DNA from: Lepisosteus oculatus
Taxonomy: Eukaryota; Chordata; Actinopteri; Semionotiformes; Lepisosteidae
Assembly (NCBI RefSeq): GCF_040954835.1
Contig: NC_090716.1
Location: 4,141,605 to 4,205,604 of the forward strand
Length of the DNA stretch: 64,000 nucleotides
Reading direction: 5' to 3'
Shown here: positions 10,291-22,364 of the stretch, piece by piece
Numbering within the stretch: position 1 is the stretch's first letter
Layout of the letters: each line of letters begins with the position of its first letter
Program-made: the position numbers and the translations under genes
The notes under the pieces: generated by a model
What the model was told of the DNA's origin: nothing
What the model saw: the letters and a program-made list of their open reading frames with translations, nothing else
Databases searched by the model: none

Positions 10291-13200
10291 GATGAAGCGT
10301 TTAAGGCGATACATGCTATGTGACACACACTCCTGGGACTTGGGCACAACTTTGCTTCGCCGTAAAGGAGAAGAACCCATACCTGCTGTTTTCGAATTGA
10401 AGATTATCGGTATTAATCCCCTACTGTCGCGGTCCTGCGTTTTTAAGGGACGGCCGCTCAAGAGGCAGTAAATCTTGTCATCAGATATGGCCGACATGTT
10501 AACGAGTCTGAAAGGTTTTAAAACGCCGAATACCAAAATTAAATTGACTTTTTTTTTGTAATAGGAAGCTTTTGTAAATTATAGATATACATCCCGACGC
10601 CTAAACCACTACACCCCCATCTTAGGGAAAGAAAAATCGAACATAATTTAATCAAATATTCAAAACACTGTTGCAGTCAACACTAGATTCGTGTTTTCTG
10701 ATTTGTTCATTCCAGGGGGACAGAAATGTAGGGATAAATGTTATTGTGCTTGTATAACCTTAACGCGATTAAATAACGCTCGATTCCAAAGAAGCCGAGA
10801 TACAGGTCCCTGTGTTATCAACACGCGCCTTCCGAGTTTTGACCATATAAGTACAAAGATCCCCCAAAGGCTACGTGCACAGACACAACGGGGAGGGAAA
10901 AAAAGCAAACATCTTCGTCCTAACGCGGAGTCTACACTGATCGAGGTGCCCAGCAGTTCAGTTTTCCCTACAGTATTTGAAAATGAACACCGGCATTAGT
11001 TACTAGCGTTCCTGGCAAACCTGTGTTTGGGTTTGCTTGCATTGGGACCGTCTTGCACAAGGAGGAGCCATCGAGGGAGACCTGTTTGGATCCACTGAAC
11101 TAACACGATCCCGTGTTAAAGACTAGGATTGGGATTATAGTGACCGTGGATCAATAGCTGCAAGTCTGGGCCCCTGTGCACATATATATATACACACACA
11201 CACGCCCAGCAGCACGTCCTGCGCTTATCAGCTGTCACGTGCGGCCACTTCAGAACTAGAACCCGCAGCTCCAGGAACAGCGCCGCGCGCCGTGGACCGC
11301 ACCATCTCGCGCAATAAAACAAAAAACAACACCGGGCGAAAGCGTGGCGAGACCGCCCCCGACCCACGTTTCACCTTTCAAGAAATCAAAAGAATAAAAA
11401 AAACAAACAACAACAACCAGAAGGAAAGAGGCAGAAACTAAAGTTTGTAAAAAGTTACAGTCCAACACCACTCCCCCCCCCCATCAATCCCCCGCGCCCC
11501 CCTCCCCTCCGGTATGTATGGCTCGTACCAAATCCTCACATGGAAAGGGGGGGGTCAGGTAGTTTGGTTATTATTGGCATACGAAAAAACATCTTGGGAA
11601 AACCTTGTCAGGGACACGCTGTTGCCCTTAAATTACCGAAGGGCACGAAATAATGCGCATGGACAGCTACTACCGCACGAAGAGCAGCGCGTATCTCGTT
11701 AAATCTTGGACTTGGCTCCACCTCCGCTCCCCCCCTCCTTCAGGGGCGGTGGTAAATGCAGGAAAGGCAGCCATTTTGCAGAGTCCGCTTGGTGGACAGT
11801 ATAGGCTAAGGTGGGTTTTGCCGTAGAAGGAATTTTTTTTTTTAGTAGAATTATATAACAACAATAAAACTCAATCAAATAATCCTGTAGGAGACCGATA
11901 TTTTGTTACCTTTAAAACCGGATCCTCGCTGCATCGTCGTGTGGGAGGTACGTATGTGCTTTTTAAAAAGAAAAACAGGAGAATGTGCGATTTTATGGAT
12001 TGCAAAATATCAGCTAAGTTAGCTGTAATAACCACAACAGTGCCTGGTGTTTCGTTTTGTCCTAATCTTAAAATGGCAGGTCATATAGCGGGTCTTAGTT
12101 TCTGATATACGGCTAACTACACTCGCGGCGTGGAAGGGAGATTTGCGGAGCGCGTTTCTAACTAGCCATCTTTGAAACTGGTGTGGCGAGCTAGCTGTCT
12201 TCATCTGACCCATTACTCTCGGTGGTAACGACTTGTCATCGTCGGTTTCGGCCCGGGCAACACGGTGTCCCTGGCCGTTAGCACGCTAGAAAAACACCTT
12301 GGGGCGAAAACCGTGTTCGCGGCTGCTCTCCCAGCGTGTTGCAACTCGGCGCTGGAGGTGTCGAGATCGACCAGGACGGTTGTTGTTTTTTTTAAATATA
12401 ATATAAACAGGTAATGCAAAATGCAAATCGTCTGCACGCCAGCTTGGATTAACTTGATGTTGAAATGGATTATGTAATATTGGAAGTGGGTTTTTTTTTT
12501 CGTACCCCTTTTACAGAGACACTGAGCTATGCAGGGTCGGGTTAAAAATGTTCGCTTCAAACTTGCCCTCCCACCCCCCCACCTTCCAGTTAATGTGAGT
12601 GGACGGCGTGAGCGTGGGACGTGAATATGTTCCTTCACTCCCCCCCCCCCGTGGTCGGACGTTGTATCGAAATGCAGTCTTGGAGACCCAAGTTATCACA
12701 TGAGCGTGTCCTGTAAGTCGGGGTGGAGGGGTAGCTTGTACTTTCTCGTCACTGCAAACGGGCCTTGTCAACAGCAAACCCTCGTGGATGTGAGATCTCG
12801 GAGCTCAGAAACGTGGGGTTTGACCGTGTCACATCTGCACGACTGCTCGGCGCGTCGCCGCGTTAGCCCCGCGTCTGACTTCCCTGCGGTAGGGTTGGTT
12901 TGCCCTCATCCGTAAGCACCCCCCCAGGCATCGGGAAGCCGGCCGGCCTCCGTGCGTCTGAAGATGGATTTTTTGCGTGGCGCTGCGTGTAGATCTGACC
13001 GCGCTCGTCCACGGCCACGCGTGTCACCGCGGGGGACGCGCCAGCCTTGGGTTTGAGGACGTTCACAGGCTTGTTAGTACAAGAGGCCAACCTTTTTGCG
13101 CCTGCACGCCCCCGTGGTTTGTATTTCTTTGTGTATGTACGTGCGGGTGTGGATGTGTTTTCCAGTGAAACCTTTTTGCGGTGCTCCCCCCCTCCTGTTC

Positions 13201-13620
13201 GGCTGAGCCTGCGTGGGGGAGCGCTCCCGATGCCCCGCGTGTCCTTGTCTTTATCTGCCGCCGCCGCCCCGCCGGGTCCCCTCGCGCGGAAGTGCGCAGC
13301 CCAGCCGGCGTGTTCGGGCAGGGTGCTGGTCAGGGGGGGCTCTTCATCTTAGCGCGGAGACCTGACGTGCAAACGTGCAAGGTAGACAGCCCTCTCTCCG
13401 CGGCGGATCCCCCTGATTCCTTGACTCCTGGGGGGGGGGCCCTGCACACCAGAGTAGCGATTGAAGAAGGCAGCGCACCAGATGTTCCCGTCTGAGTCAC
13501 GAGGTTGCCCTGCGCCTGGTTTTACCTGCTTGCGGTGCCCGTGTTTGTGTACCGACACCTGCAAAGCATTACACGCCCTCTGGATTACTGCGCGCGGTGC
13601 TGTAATGCACGGGGCCGTTT
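10291..13620 (+). promoter_or_regulatory. CpG-rich upstream part of CELF1
   Basis: No coding exon found. CpG-dense patches occur around 11.2-11.5, 12.1-12.4 and 12.8-13.4 kb. A YY1-like GCCATTTT is near 11771. Candidate donors for a non-coding first exon include GTGAGT near 12594 and GTAAGT near 12712. A short (ta)n/(ca)n run lies at about 11182-11206, and homopolymer C runs near 11473 and 12641. I cannot say which of these are transcribed. Confidence 0.4.
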
Positions 13621-13632
13621 TTAATTTAATGC

Positions 13633-14168
13633 CCTGTGTGTGTGTGTACCCTGTGATGGACTGGTGTCCTGTCCAGAGGGTGTGTGTGTGTACCCTGTGA
13701 TGGACTGGTGTCCTGTCCAGAGGGTGTGTGTGTGTACCCTGTGATGGACTGGTGTCCTGTCCAGAGGGGGTGTGTGTGTGTACCCTGTGATGGACTGGTA
13801 TCCTGTCCAGAGGGGGTGTGTGTGTGTGACTGTCCTGTGATGGACTGGTGTCCTGTCCAGAGGGGGTGTGTGTCTGTGTGTGTGTGTACCCTGTGATGGA
13901 CTGGTGTCCTGTCCAGAGGGTGTGTGTGTGTGTACCCTGTGATGGGCTGGTGTCCTGTCCAGAGGGTGTGTGTGTGTACCCTGTGATGGACTGGTGTCCT
14001 GTCCAGAGGGGGTGTGTGTCTGTGTGTGTACCCTGTGATGGACTGGTGTCCTGTCCAGGGGACTGAGTGTGTGTGTATGTGTGACTGTCCTGTGATGGAC
14101 TGGTGTCCTGTCCAGAGGGGGTGTGTGTCTGTGTGTGTATACCCTGTGATGGACTGGTGTCCTGTCCA
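13633..14168 (+). repeat. Minisatellite derived from the SINE-like repeat tail
   Basis: Eleven copies of 'gatggactggtgtcctgtcc' (with minor variants) are spaced 42-60 bp apart by (gt)n-rich spacers that differ in length. The core equals the 'tggactggtgtcc' segment of the dispersed repeat found at 5.1 and 15.3 kb, so the array arose by expansion of that segment. Long open frames here on both strands are artefacts. Confidence 0.95.
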
Positions 14169-15052
14169 GAATATATTTCTGGGTGAGACAGTGCATGGAC
14201 AGAGCTTTTGCACTGGTCTGAGAGAGGCGTAATATGAAGTACATTGGAACCATAGGAACTGTGGCTGGTTGAAGGATTATCATTCTTTTTATTCATGAGA
14301 AGCAGCTCTACATGTGGTCTGGTAGCACTTTGTGCAGTGTCGAACAGTTCTTGAACCCCAGGAACAACTCAAGGCCTGTAAAGACAAAGACAAACTGAGG
14401 CTTGCCATCTTTTCCTGGAAACAATATTTTGTACGTGTGCTTCCAGGGAGTCTCTGAGCAAAGTACCCTATCGCAGCTCGATAAGATGACTGTACTCTGG
14501 GTGTGTTGTTGGACACAGTCTTAGTTCTCTGTAAAAGCTCTTGTCTTATTCACAGAGATGGGATAAACCAGTTATGTAAATACTGTGGGAGAGTCTATAA
14601 GAAGGCATTCAGACAGGCTCGTCTCTGTTTTTGATTGACTCCAGCATCACGTGGACAAGACCAGCTGTAAAAGTTCGCCAAGGTACTGCAGAGCCACATG
14701 TAGCAGCTGTCATCAATTGTGCATGTTTCTGCCCTTGCGGAGGGCGTTCTCGAAAGCAGGATACTGAGGCTAGTCATTACCAGTTACAGTTGTCCTCTGT
14801 GGTGTAAAACCTTCAAACCCCTGTCTGCGCTCAGTTGCGGCAGCTGCAGATGTCCTGAGTGTGGTTTTTCCGTGGGGTTAACCCAGAGTGGGAATGTGGT
14901 TTTTATAACCCCTCCACACTTCGTTCAGAATCTCGTAGGATGGAATGATGATCACCTCGCAGCAGTGCTACAGTAGAGTCCTTTCATTTCTCCCTGAAAA
15001 GCAGAAAAGTCGTTTTCCCACCAGTGGTGCCGGGTTTGAATTCTAGCAGAAA

Positions 15053-15356
15053 GGGTGGCATGGTGCCTCAGTGGGCAGTGTTGCTGCCATGCAGAGCTGA
15101 CTCCCTGGGCTCAATCCCAGGGGTCCTGTCTGTGTGGAGTTTGCATGTTCTCCCTGCCTTGGCAAGGGTCTCCTCCAGCTGCTCTAGTTTCCTACCACAG
15201 CCCAAAGACATGCTGGTAGGTTAATTGGTTTCTGGCAGGTCTGGCCCAGGTGTGTCTGCGATGAACTGGCATCCTGTCCAGGGTGTACCCTGCCTTGCAC
15301 CCACTGCTTGCTGGGATAGGCTCCGGCGCCCCCTGCACTGGGTACAGCAGTGAGGA
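15053..15356 (+). repeat. Dispersed tRNA-headed SINE-like repeat, copy 4
   Basis: Plus orientation: 'ggagtttgcatgttctccct', 'cccaaagacatgctggtagg', 'ggcatcctgtccagggtgta' and 'gcttgctgggataggctccg' in order. It is the best-preserved 3' half in the window. Confidence 0.85.
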
Positions 15357-17685
15357 AATGAAGAGGTGGGTTTAGAAAGCGCTGGCACTTGAGGGCTACA
15401 GAACCGGCAGCCCCAGTGATGTGCATATCCTCTGCGAGTGCCATTTGCTCTTCTGTGCTCCAGAAGGGTTCCTGGGAGCTGTGCTCTGGGGCTCAGAAAG
15501 CAAGGAAGCTCGTGGGCGTCCCTGGGAAGTGAGAGCAGCGCGTGTGGGGTTTCTCGCTGGCCGAGCAGTGGTGCTCAAGTGAAGGTCCAGAGTGGCCCCA
15601 CGCGTGCGCCCTGTGTTCTTTTCGAGGAAGCAGTACTTATCGAGGCTTCTTAACAGTCGCGTGATCAGAAGTTTGTTTGGCAAGCCTGATATTGCAGCTT
15701 CAGATCACAATTGCCCCTTTCACGAAGGACTCCCGTGATTTTCGTTTGTTCCTAATGAGTTGTACACGGACTTTGTTTCAGAGTTCAGGCTGCTAAGAAA
15801 GGGAATTCTGGGTAGATTTGTGGTTTAAAAAAGCAATTAAATTTAGTATCCCTTGACTTCCACCTAATCTCTTGGTGGAATTCCAGAAATGGACAATTAA
15901 GTTTGAGTACATTTTGAGTTCTGTGCTTCGCAGAAGAGTGGACGTTTGTGGAGAGCTCTTGCTGGTTTGAATTTGTCCAGCCTAGGAAAGACAAACAGTC
16001 CTTAGCGACGCTATCCGAATGTCACTTATGTAATGGTATTCTTTTGTCTAACAAACACAGCAATGTTTTAGCCTTGGCATATTAATTAGGATGTCATATT
16101 CTAAAACGGCTCATTTTATTAACTTTGAGAAACATCTTTGGTGGCTTTCAGTGGGTTTTGATTAATACAATCAAATTGCGGTTCTACTGATGTCATTTAA
16201 GTCAGTGCCGTCGTTTGGAGTGGTTTGAAAAACATGTAGATTCATACTTCACAGTTAGGAATGACTTATCTGGAAATGTGTACTTTTTCTCATGGTGCTC
16301 CTGAAGTAATAGTGTCCAAACCTTGAACCCGAGGGCAACAATCAGGCACATTTTGCAGGTTTTGTAAAGATTGAGGACATGAGTGTTTCTTTTGACATAT
16401 TAGGTGCACTGCGAGATCAGAGGTGAGGACCAGAGAGTCTTGTGTACCTTATGCACTCAGGTGAACCTTAGCTCTCCCCCTGTTAAGGCATTAGATGAAC
16501 TTTGACTGGTTATCAGTTGGGTCAGAATTGACTGTTGGCTTGTGTGTTGCCCAGTGAAAACTTCTGTGGTGTCATGTTCACAAGTTTTGTTTCCAGGACT
16601 ACCGTGAAACTAGATCTCTCGCATTTAAACCTGGCAGACCCAACTGACAGGCACCTGTAGGGTGGTGTTGTAAAGAATGAGCAGGAACTTGACTCGGGCT
16701 GCATTCTGAGACAGGTGTTGGAAGTTACGTTGCCATTGTCCGTAATGATTTCTCTTTCACTGTAATGAAATCTTTTTTTTTTTCTTCTGGCGTCAGGGGT
16801 CCGCCCACTAACGTTTCTACTACATCATCTTTTTTTAATGAGTCATCTAGGGGAACCTTTGACCTCCATTTTATACTTTGTTAGTGTTTCCCCAGTAACG
16901 GCATTACACAGTTTCCTTGTGTCCTCCTGTGGGAGAGAATTGCCGGACCCGGTTCTTAAAATGCCTCCTTCTGTTCTGGAAGAAGTTGGTTCTGATCGGG
17001 CGGCCCGGAACAGATCTCTGCTGGCGCACGCTGAGCACAGAACTGGCATTGCGGCTAAGGACATCTTCAGCTTTGAGATCCTTTTAATTCTTGATGTCGC
17101 CCATCGAGGCCTGTGTAAACGTCTTTCTTGTGCAAGCATCAATGCTTCTTTTTAAAAGGCCTCACACCCGTGTTTTAAATCCGACAGCGGTGCCCTGGGT
17201 TGGAGGCTGGAGTCTGTATTTTGCAAGTGCCACGTTTTAATATTTCCTGCTCACGTCGGCAGCAATTAAAAAATGGGTCAGATTCTACTTTTGTGGCACA
17301 CAATAACCAGGCCTTTTCTCCAGGAGCCGGACGGATTTGAAACGCATCAAATTTGCATGAGAACGCCCCATATGTGCAAAGTGGAAGGCCTTGGCTTAAA
17401 ATCCTGCTTGCGCTCATGATCTTTTTTTCAATGAATTAAAAAGGCTTATCGCTCCTTAAATGGGCTTATATAACTGAGGTGATTCACAGGGGCTGTTTGC
17501 AGTGTAAGTGCTTGTGAGAGCTTCCTACTTCTTTAACCCATCCCTGCCCGTTTCCCAGGAAGGTTAATGCATTTGTCTCAGTCGGAAGCCTTTTTTTCTT
17601 TGTCCTCAGCGGACCGAGCTCTCGTCGCTGAAGCATCTTGAATAAATGTAAAAGTGAATAAACGAGGCGGGTCGTTGGTGGGGTA

Positions 17686-17790
17686 ATAATAATTGCTTAC
17701 ACTTATATAGCGCTTTTCTGGACACTCCACTCAAAGCGCTTTACAGGTAATGGGGTCTCCCCTCCACCACCACCAATGGGTAGGCTGAAA
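17686..17790 (+). repeat. Short dispersed repeat with 'tatagcgctttt...aaagcgctttacagg'
   Basis: Starts 'taataataattgcttacact' and contains tatatagcgcttttctgg and ctcaaagcgctttacagg, an imperfect inverted pair around AGCGCTTT. A longer copy is at 18290 and a related 3' tail at 59372. Confidence 0.8.
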
Positions 17791-17827
17791 TGAAGACTTC
17801 TCGCTGTTCAGGTTGAGCAGGGGTGTT

Positions 17828-18008
17828 CCACGAGCTGGAGGACACAAGTGGGAACTGGAAGCGTGTTTTACAAACCGAGGGCTGGAGGCACCTCTTTACA
17901 CAGAGGGTTGTGGGGGTCTGGAACAAGTTACCCAGCCATGTTGTCGAAGCCGATACTCTGGGTTCATTTAAGAAACAGCTGGAGAGCCTTGAATCAATTA
18001 ACTGCTGA
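17828..18008 (+). mobile_element. LINE ORF2 C-terminal fragment
   Basis: The open frame reads LFTQRVVGVWNKLPSHVVEA and on to FKKQLE before a stop at 18006-18008. This matches the usual end of CR1/Rex-type LINE ORF2 (FFsqRVVnhWNsLP...F+n+LD). It is 5'-truncated, and similar pieces are at 46.7 and 62.5 kb. Confidence 0.75.
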
Positions 18009-18289
18009 ATACCAGACGAGCCAGACAGGCCTCATGAGCCTCCCCTTGGTTGCAGCTGTTCTTGGGTTCTTGTTAAATTTTGTAAAAGTCCCCCGATTTT
18101 GGTTTCTAGCGTTGGGAGAAATGGAAACGTAGCTGAGGTTGTGGTTAAGGAGGCGATTTTAGTTGCACTGAATGTGGCCATGGTTCCTTGCTTTATCCTT
18201 GTGTGTCCCTCAATGTGCCCATCGCCAGCCCAGCTGCCTTTATTCAGAGGGTCAGACAGCCCACAGATGGCCACCAGCTTGATCTTAAA

Positions 18290-18610
18290 AGGTAATAATA
18301 ATATTTCCATACACTTATATAGCGCTTTTCTGCGCACTCCACTCAATGTGCTTTACAGGTAATGGGGGTCCCCTCTACCACCAGTGTGCAGCCCCACCTG
18401 GATGATGCTCCAGTCCACTCACACACACCAGCTCTCAGTGGGGAGGAGAGCAGAGTGATGAAGCCAGTTCAGAGATGGGGATTATTAGGAGGCCATGACT
18501 GGTAAAGGCTGAAGGGAAATCTGTCCAGAAGGCCGGGATAACACCCCTACTCTTTTCGAGATACACCCTGGGGTTTTTCCTGACCACAGAGAGTCAGGAC
18601 CTCGGTTATA
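18290..18610 (+). repeat. Longer copy of the 'agcgcttt' dispersed repeat
   Basis: Same start as the 17.7-kb copy ('taataataatatttccatac', 'tatatagcgcttttctgc', 'gctttacaggtaatgggg'), then 'gcagccccacctggatgatg', 'gagcagagtgatgaagccag' and 'ggattattaggaggccatga', all familiar from fish genomes. Confidence 0.85.
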
Positions 18611-19734
18611 GGTCTCATCTGAAGGGATAGCATCTTCTTAAAGGTGCTGCTGAGAGACCGTTGCGGTGTTCAACAATATTTGCTCGTGCTCTTTGGAAGA
18701 GAGAGTAAGAGAATGTCCTTGTTGTTTTGTTGTTAAATACGCCGTAATCAGGCCGTTTCAAGACCTTGGTATGTGCCGAAGGGGAGCTTTTACCTTCGGG
18801 GGCTGTGGTTAGGAGGTGCCTGAGAGAAGGCAGTCGAACCCTGAGCCTTGCTCTTTGCACCAGGCAGTGAGTAAGTTCCGTTTATCCTCAAGTACACAGG
18901 CTGACTACCCGGGGTCAGAAATCTCTACCATGGGTAGTTTGGGGTTTCCTCGGTGTTACCAGTCACTTGATCCTGGCCGGCAATGGTCACAGTGGAGCAA
19001 CTGCAGAGCTTTGGAGTCTGCTTGACTAAATGTCCACCTGTGCTCTTGAATCATTTATTTCACTGTAACTCCTCAGCTGGCCGTTGTCAGGACGAATGAG
19101 TGTCGGACTTGGAGGGAGGGATATGGAAAGAATTCTAATCTCACAGAAACATTTCAGTTTGAGGGGTGAATTCGACGGAGAGGAGGGTGAGGGGAGGGTG
19201 GCTTCTGCATGCTCCTTGGCCAACAGCAGAGCGACGCAATCGAGAGAGACTTCACCAAGAAGGGAAAGTAGTTTCTGCTGCAGCGCGGTTCTGTTTTCTT
19301 GTGTGGCGGAAGCAAGTGCTTGAGGGGGGTTTTGAGAGCACAGTAACCAGAAATGCTGGTTCAGCTGCCACCAGATATTGAAAGCAGTTCTCATCTTTTC
19401 TGGGTGCAAGAGCCCTGTTGGAGGGGGGGGGGGGGACTCCCTTGAATAAGAACCCCACCCCCGCCCTGCTCCAGTTAAAATACAAAATCAAATTGAAGTT
19501 CGTAGGGGAGCCACTCATTATTGTAGGCCAAACTGTGGGGTAAAACGAGTGTCCAGTGCTTTTGCAGTATAACCTGGGGGATGAGAAGGTCCTCTTATTG
19601 GCTGGGAGGCTCTGGTCAGTCTCTGAGGGCTCCAGCTGGGGAAAAAAGCCCTTTCTGAATGAAGCAGCCTTGGACAAGTGATGAGAACCCAACCCCAAAG
19701 AGTGACCAGGTGTACCACAGCCTTGTAGCTCTCG

Positions 19735-20140
19735 GGTCCAGTTCCGGACTGGGGGTCTAGTTAGCTTGTTCTCCAGGTGCTCTGGTCGGGTCCAGTTCTG
19801 GACTGAGGTACAGTTTGCTTGTTCTCCAGGTGTTCTGGTCAGGTCCGGTTCTGGACTGGGGTACAGTTAGCTTGTTCTCCAGGTGCTCTGGTCGGGTCCA
19901 GTTCTGGACTGAGGTACAGTTAGCTTGTTCTCCAGGTGCTCTGGTTGGTTCTGGACTGGGGTACAGTTAGCTTGTTTTCCAGGTGCTCTGGTTGGTTCTG
20001 GTTCTGGGCTGGGGTACAGTTAGCTTGTTCTCCAGGTGCTCTGGTTGGTTCTGGTTCTGGGCTGGGGTGCAGTTAGCTTGTTCTCCAGGTGCTCTGGTTG
20101 GTTCTGGTTCTGGGCTGGGGTACAGTTAGCTTGTGCTCCC
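19735..20140 (+). repeat. About 53-bp minisatellite
   Basis: Seven to eight units, each containing 'cttgttctccaggtgctctg' and 'ttctggactggggtacagtt'. Unit length drifts by small internal deletions and duplications of 'ggttctggttctggg'. The 'tgttctcc..ggtgctctgg' core resembles another part of the SINE-like repeat, so this may be a second, independent expansion from the same family. Confidence 0.93.
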
Positions 20141-22311
20141 AGCCCTCAGGTCCCCCCCCGTGCTAGTGTGTAGAGAGCTGGCCGCTGGGTTGGGTTCCAG
20201 CTCTCCATGGCCCTCCAAGCATAATGCAGCTCCTGAAAACAGGTGGGTGTAGGTCAATGAGGGCACTCGAGAGTGAGAACTTGCGGAAAAATCAAGCGTG
20301 GTGACAGATTGCCTGACGTAGCAGTGGAAATAACACAGGAGTTTAATGTCTATGAGCATCTTAACTTGGGCCTGATGGGCATTTTTTATGTGCATCCTTA
20401 CTCTTGGAAGCATCCTCTAACTCCGTTTGGCTTTCATCAAAGTCCTGAATTTTGCATGCCGGCTTCCTGCGTGTCCTGCAGCCCCTGTGTACTCAAATGA
20501 GTTCCCGTCATCGTTTTCTGCTTTGCGTCTCTCTGAAAGTGCGATTACGCAGGCTTGCTGCTTTGCCCCGGGGTTGCTTTCTCTGCTGGTGATCTTCGCC
20601 TCTGCCCTGCTGCTCGGATCATTCTGAAATGCGAAGAACCAGCAGAAAGGATGTGTATAAAGTTTTTTTTTGTGGTGCAGCGAGGCTACGGTTGTTCATG
20701 TCCAGCTGTTCATGTTTCAGGGCTGTTGAGTGCAATATTAGCATCCGTACAGCTCTGAGGAATCTATAGATCAGTCCGGTTAAACCTATAACCACTTAAA
20801 AAGAGAAACTGGCGGTTAAGAGTTGATTTAAAATGGCAACCCACAGACATATCGGCCCTCCAGGACTGGGATTGGCCAGCCCTGACTGTGAGCAGAGCAC
20901 AGACTGCCCTTTCAGTTACTGTAACCTTGAGCCACGTCTTGCCCCCTGCACAAGCCGAGCAGTGCGATTGTAGCCTCCTCCTGGATTTGCTGGTGCTTAT
21001 TTTTATCAGTTTCTGCAATGTGGTTATGGGGTTTAATACACGCTGGGGTTTTTTTTTGGTATTCTGATTCATTGTTTGAAAAACCTCAGAACTGCCGTTT
21101 CCCTTTCTTTGTTGATGACCATATTTGGTTAAAATGCGTCCCTTAATCTCTCCTAGCTTGTCGGCTGAAACCTTCGCCAGTGTCGCTGTCCTGTCTAAAA
21201 TGAGGGCCCTTTCACATTATTTTCAAAACCACGATCTTCTTTGATCGTTTGGATCGTTGGGCACAGCCGAGGTATTGGCAGTAGACAAACTCTACAAGCG
21301 GAAATTCGCATTGCTTCATTTCTTTATTTCCTGTGTGAGTTTATAAGTTGGGCCTGCATGTTCCTGTCTCTTGCTTCTGTAGCGATATTTAGTTCTTCTT
21401 TCACTTTCTTTGTGCATACTCTGGCCCTAGATGATTTGGAGGAGGGAGGGGGTGGGTATTTGGGTCGAATTGTACGTCCTCGGTGCAAAATGGGGGAGTT
21501 GTATACGAAGTTTTGATATTTCCCAGACCCAGTGCACATTGCGGTGGTTCTTGTTAACACACGTGATTATTCTCCAGCCCTGGGGTCTGCTGTCGTGGGG
21601 ATGGAGGGAGAAGTAGCTCGTTGTTGTTGTTGTTGTTGTTGGCGTTTCACAGTGTGATGATGCCGAGACTTAAGCGAGGTGCCCTGCTTCTGTTTTTTTG
21701 TAGTGGTAAACCTTCATTTTTGCGCGGGTAAGCGGGACCCGCAAGTTTTCCTGGGCTCCTGCATAACGTTCCATTGGGCAGCGGTTTCTAAACTGGGAGT
21801 TCCCCAGCAGCCCCAGTTCCGAAGGCCGCGGATAAAGACCGCGCGAGGAGCGATCAGCAGGGGAGCGTCGAAGTCGCTTGCTTTGTTGGCGGCCGGTGGG
21901 GTGGCGATATCCACAAAGGGACGCGGCGTTCGTGTGCGTGTGAGGTGTGTTGCAGTGGCCGGTGTGTGGAAGGGGGGGGTGGTTGACGATGCCGAGGGCG
22001 AAGAAGTGGGCGTGCAGGGCGCGGGGTATCGGCTCTCCTCTCCGCCCGTCCTTTAGGGGTGCGATTGCGCCGTGCCGTCGGAAGCTCGTGTGACTGCCCG
22101 CCGTGATCCCCGCCACAAGAGCGTTTTGGCGCCGCCTGGTTGCGTAGCGGGCCCTCACTCATCACGAGCTCCCGTCCTTACAGCTTTGTCATGTGCCGCT
22201 AATTGAGCCCTACAGCAGCTGCTGCAGGTGTCAGAATCACTTTCACTCCGCTGCGCTCAATTTCTTTTTTTAATCCCATCTTTTGTGTGTTTTTTTTTGT
22301 TCCCTGTTCAG

Positions 22312-22364
22312 GATAACGCTAAAAACAAAGTCTCGAGTTTGTTCCCGTGACAAGTGAACAGAAG
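22312..22364 (+). other. CELF1: Candidate non-coding 5' UTR exon of CELF1 (53 nt)
   Basis: The acceptor is a long T-rich tract ending TTCCCTGTTCAG before 22312, and the donor is GAAG|GTAAGA after 22364. Both are close to consensus. The enclosed 53 nt has no ATG and in-frame stops, as expected for a UTR exon. Inferred from splice signals only; not matched to a transcript. Confidence 0.45.

Larger units (their letters stand above)
14169..22311 (+). other. CELF1 5' intronic region, first part
   Basis: No coding exon recognised. It contains the repeats listed separately at 15.1, 17.7, 17.8, 18.3 and 19.7 kb. It also has a G-run at about 19422-19435, a (gtt)n run at about 21620-21641 and a CpG-rich patch at about 21770-22170. 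The rest appears single-copy with no feature I can name. Confidence 0.5.

Noticed and set aside
13349..14296. Minus-strand open frame of 315 codons rich in TPSGQDTSPSQG repeats
   Set aside because: Translation of the SINE-derived minisatellite and its (gt)n spacers; all three frames give similar repetitive products.
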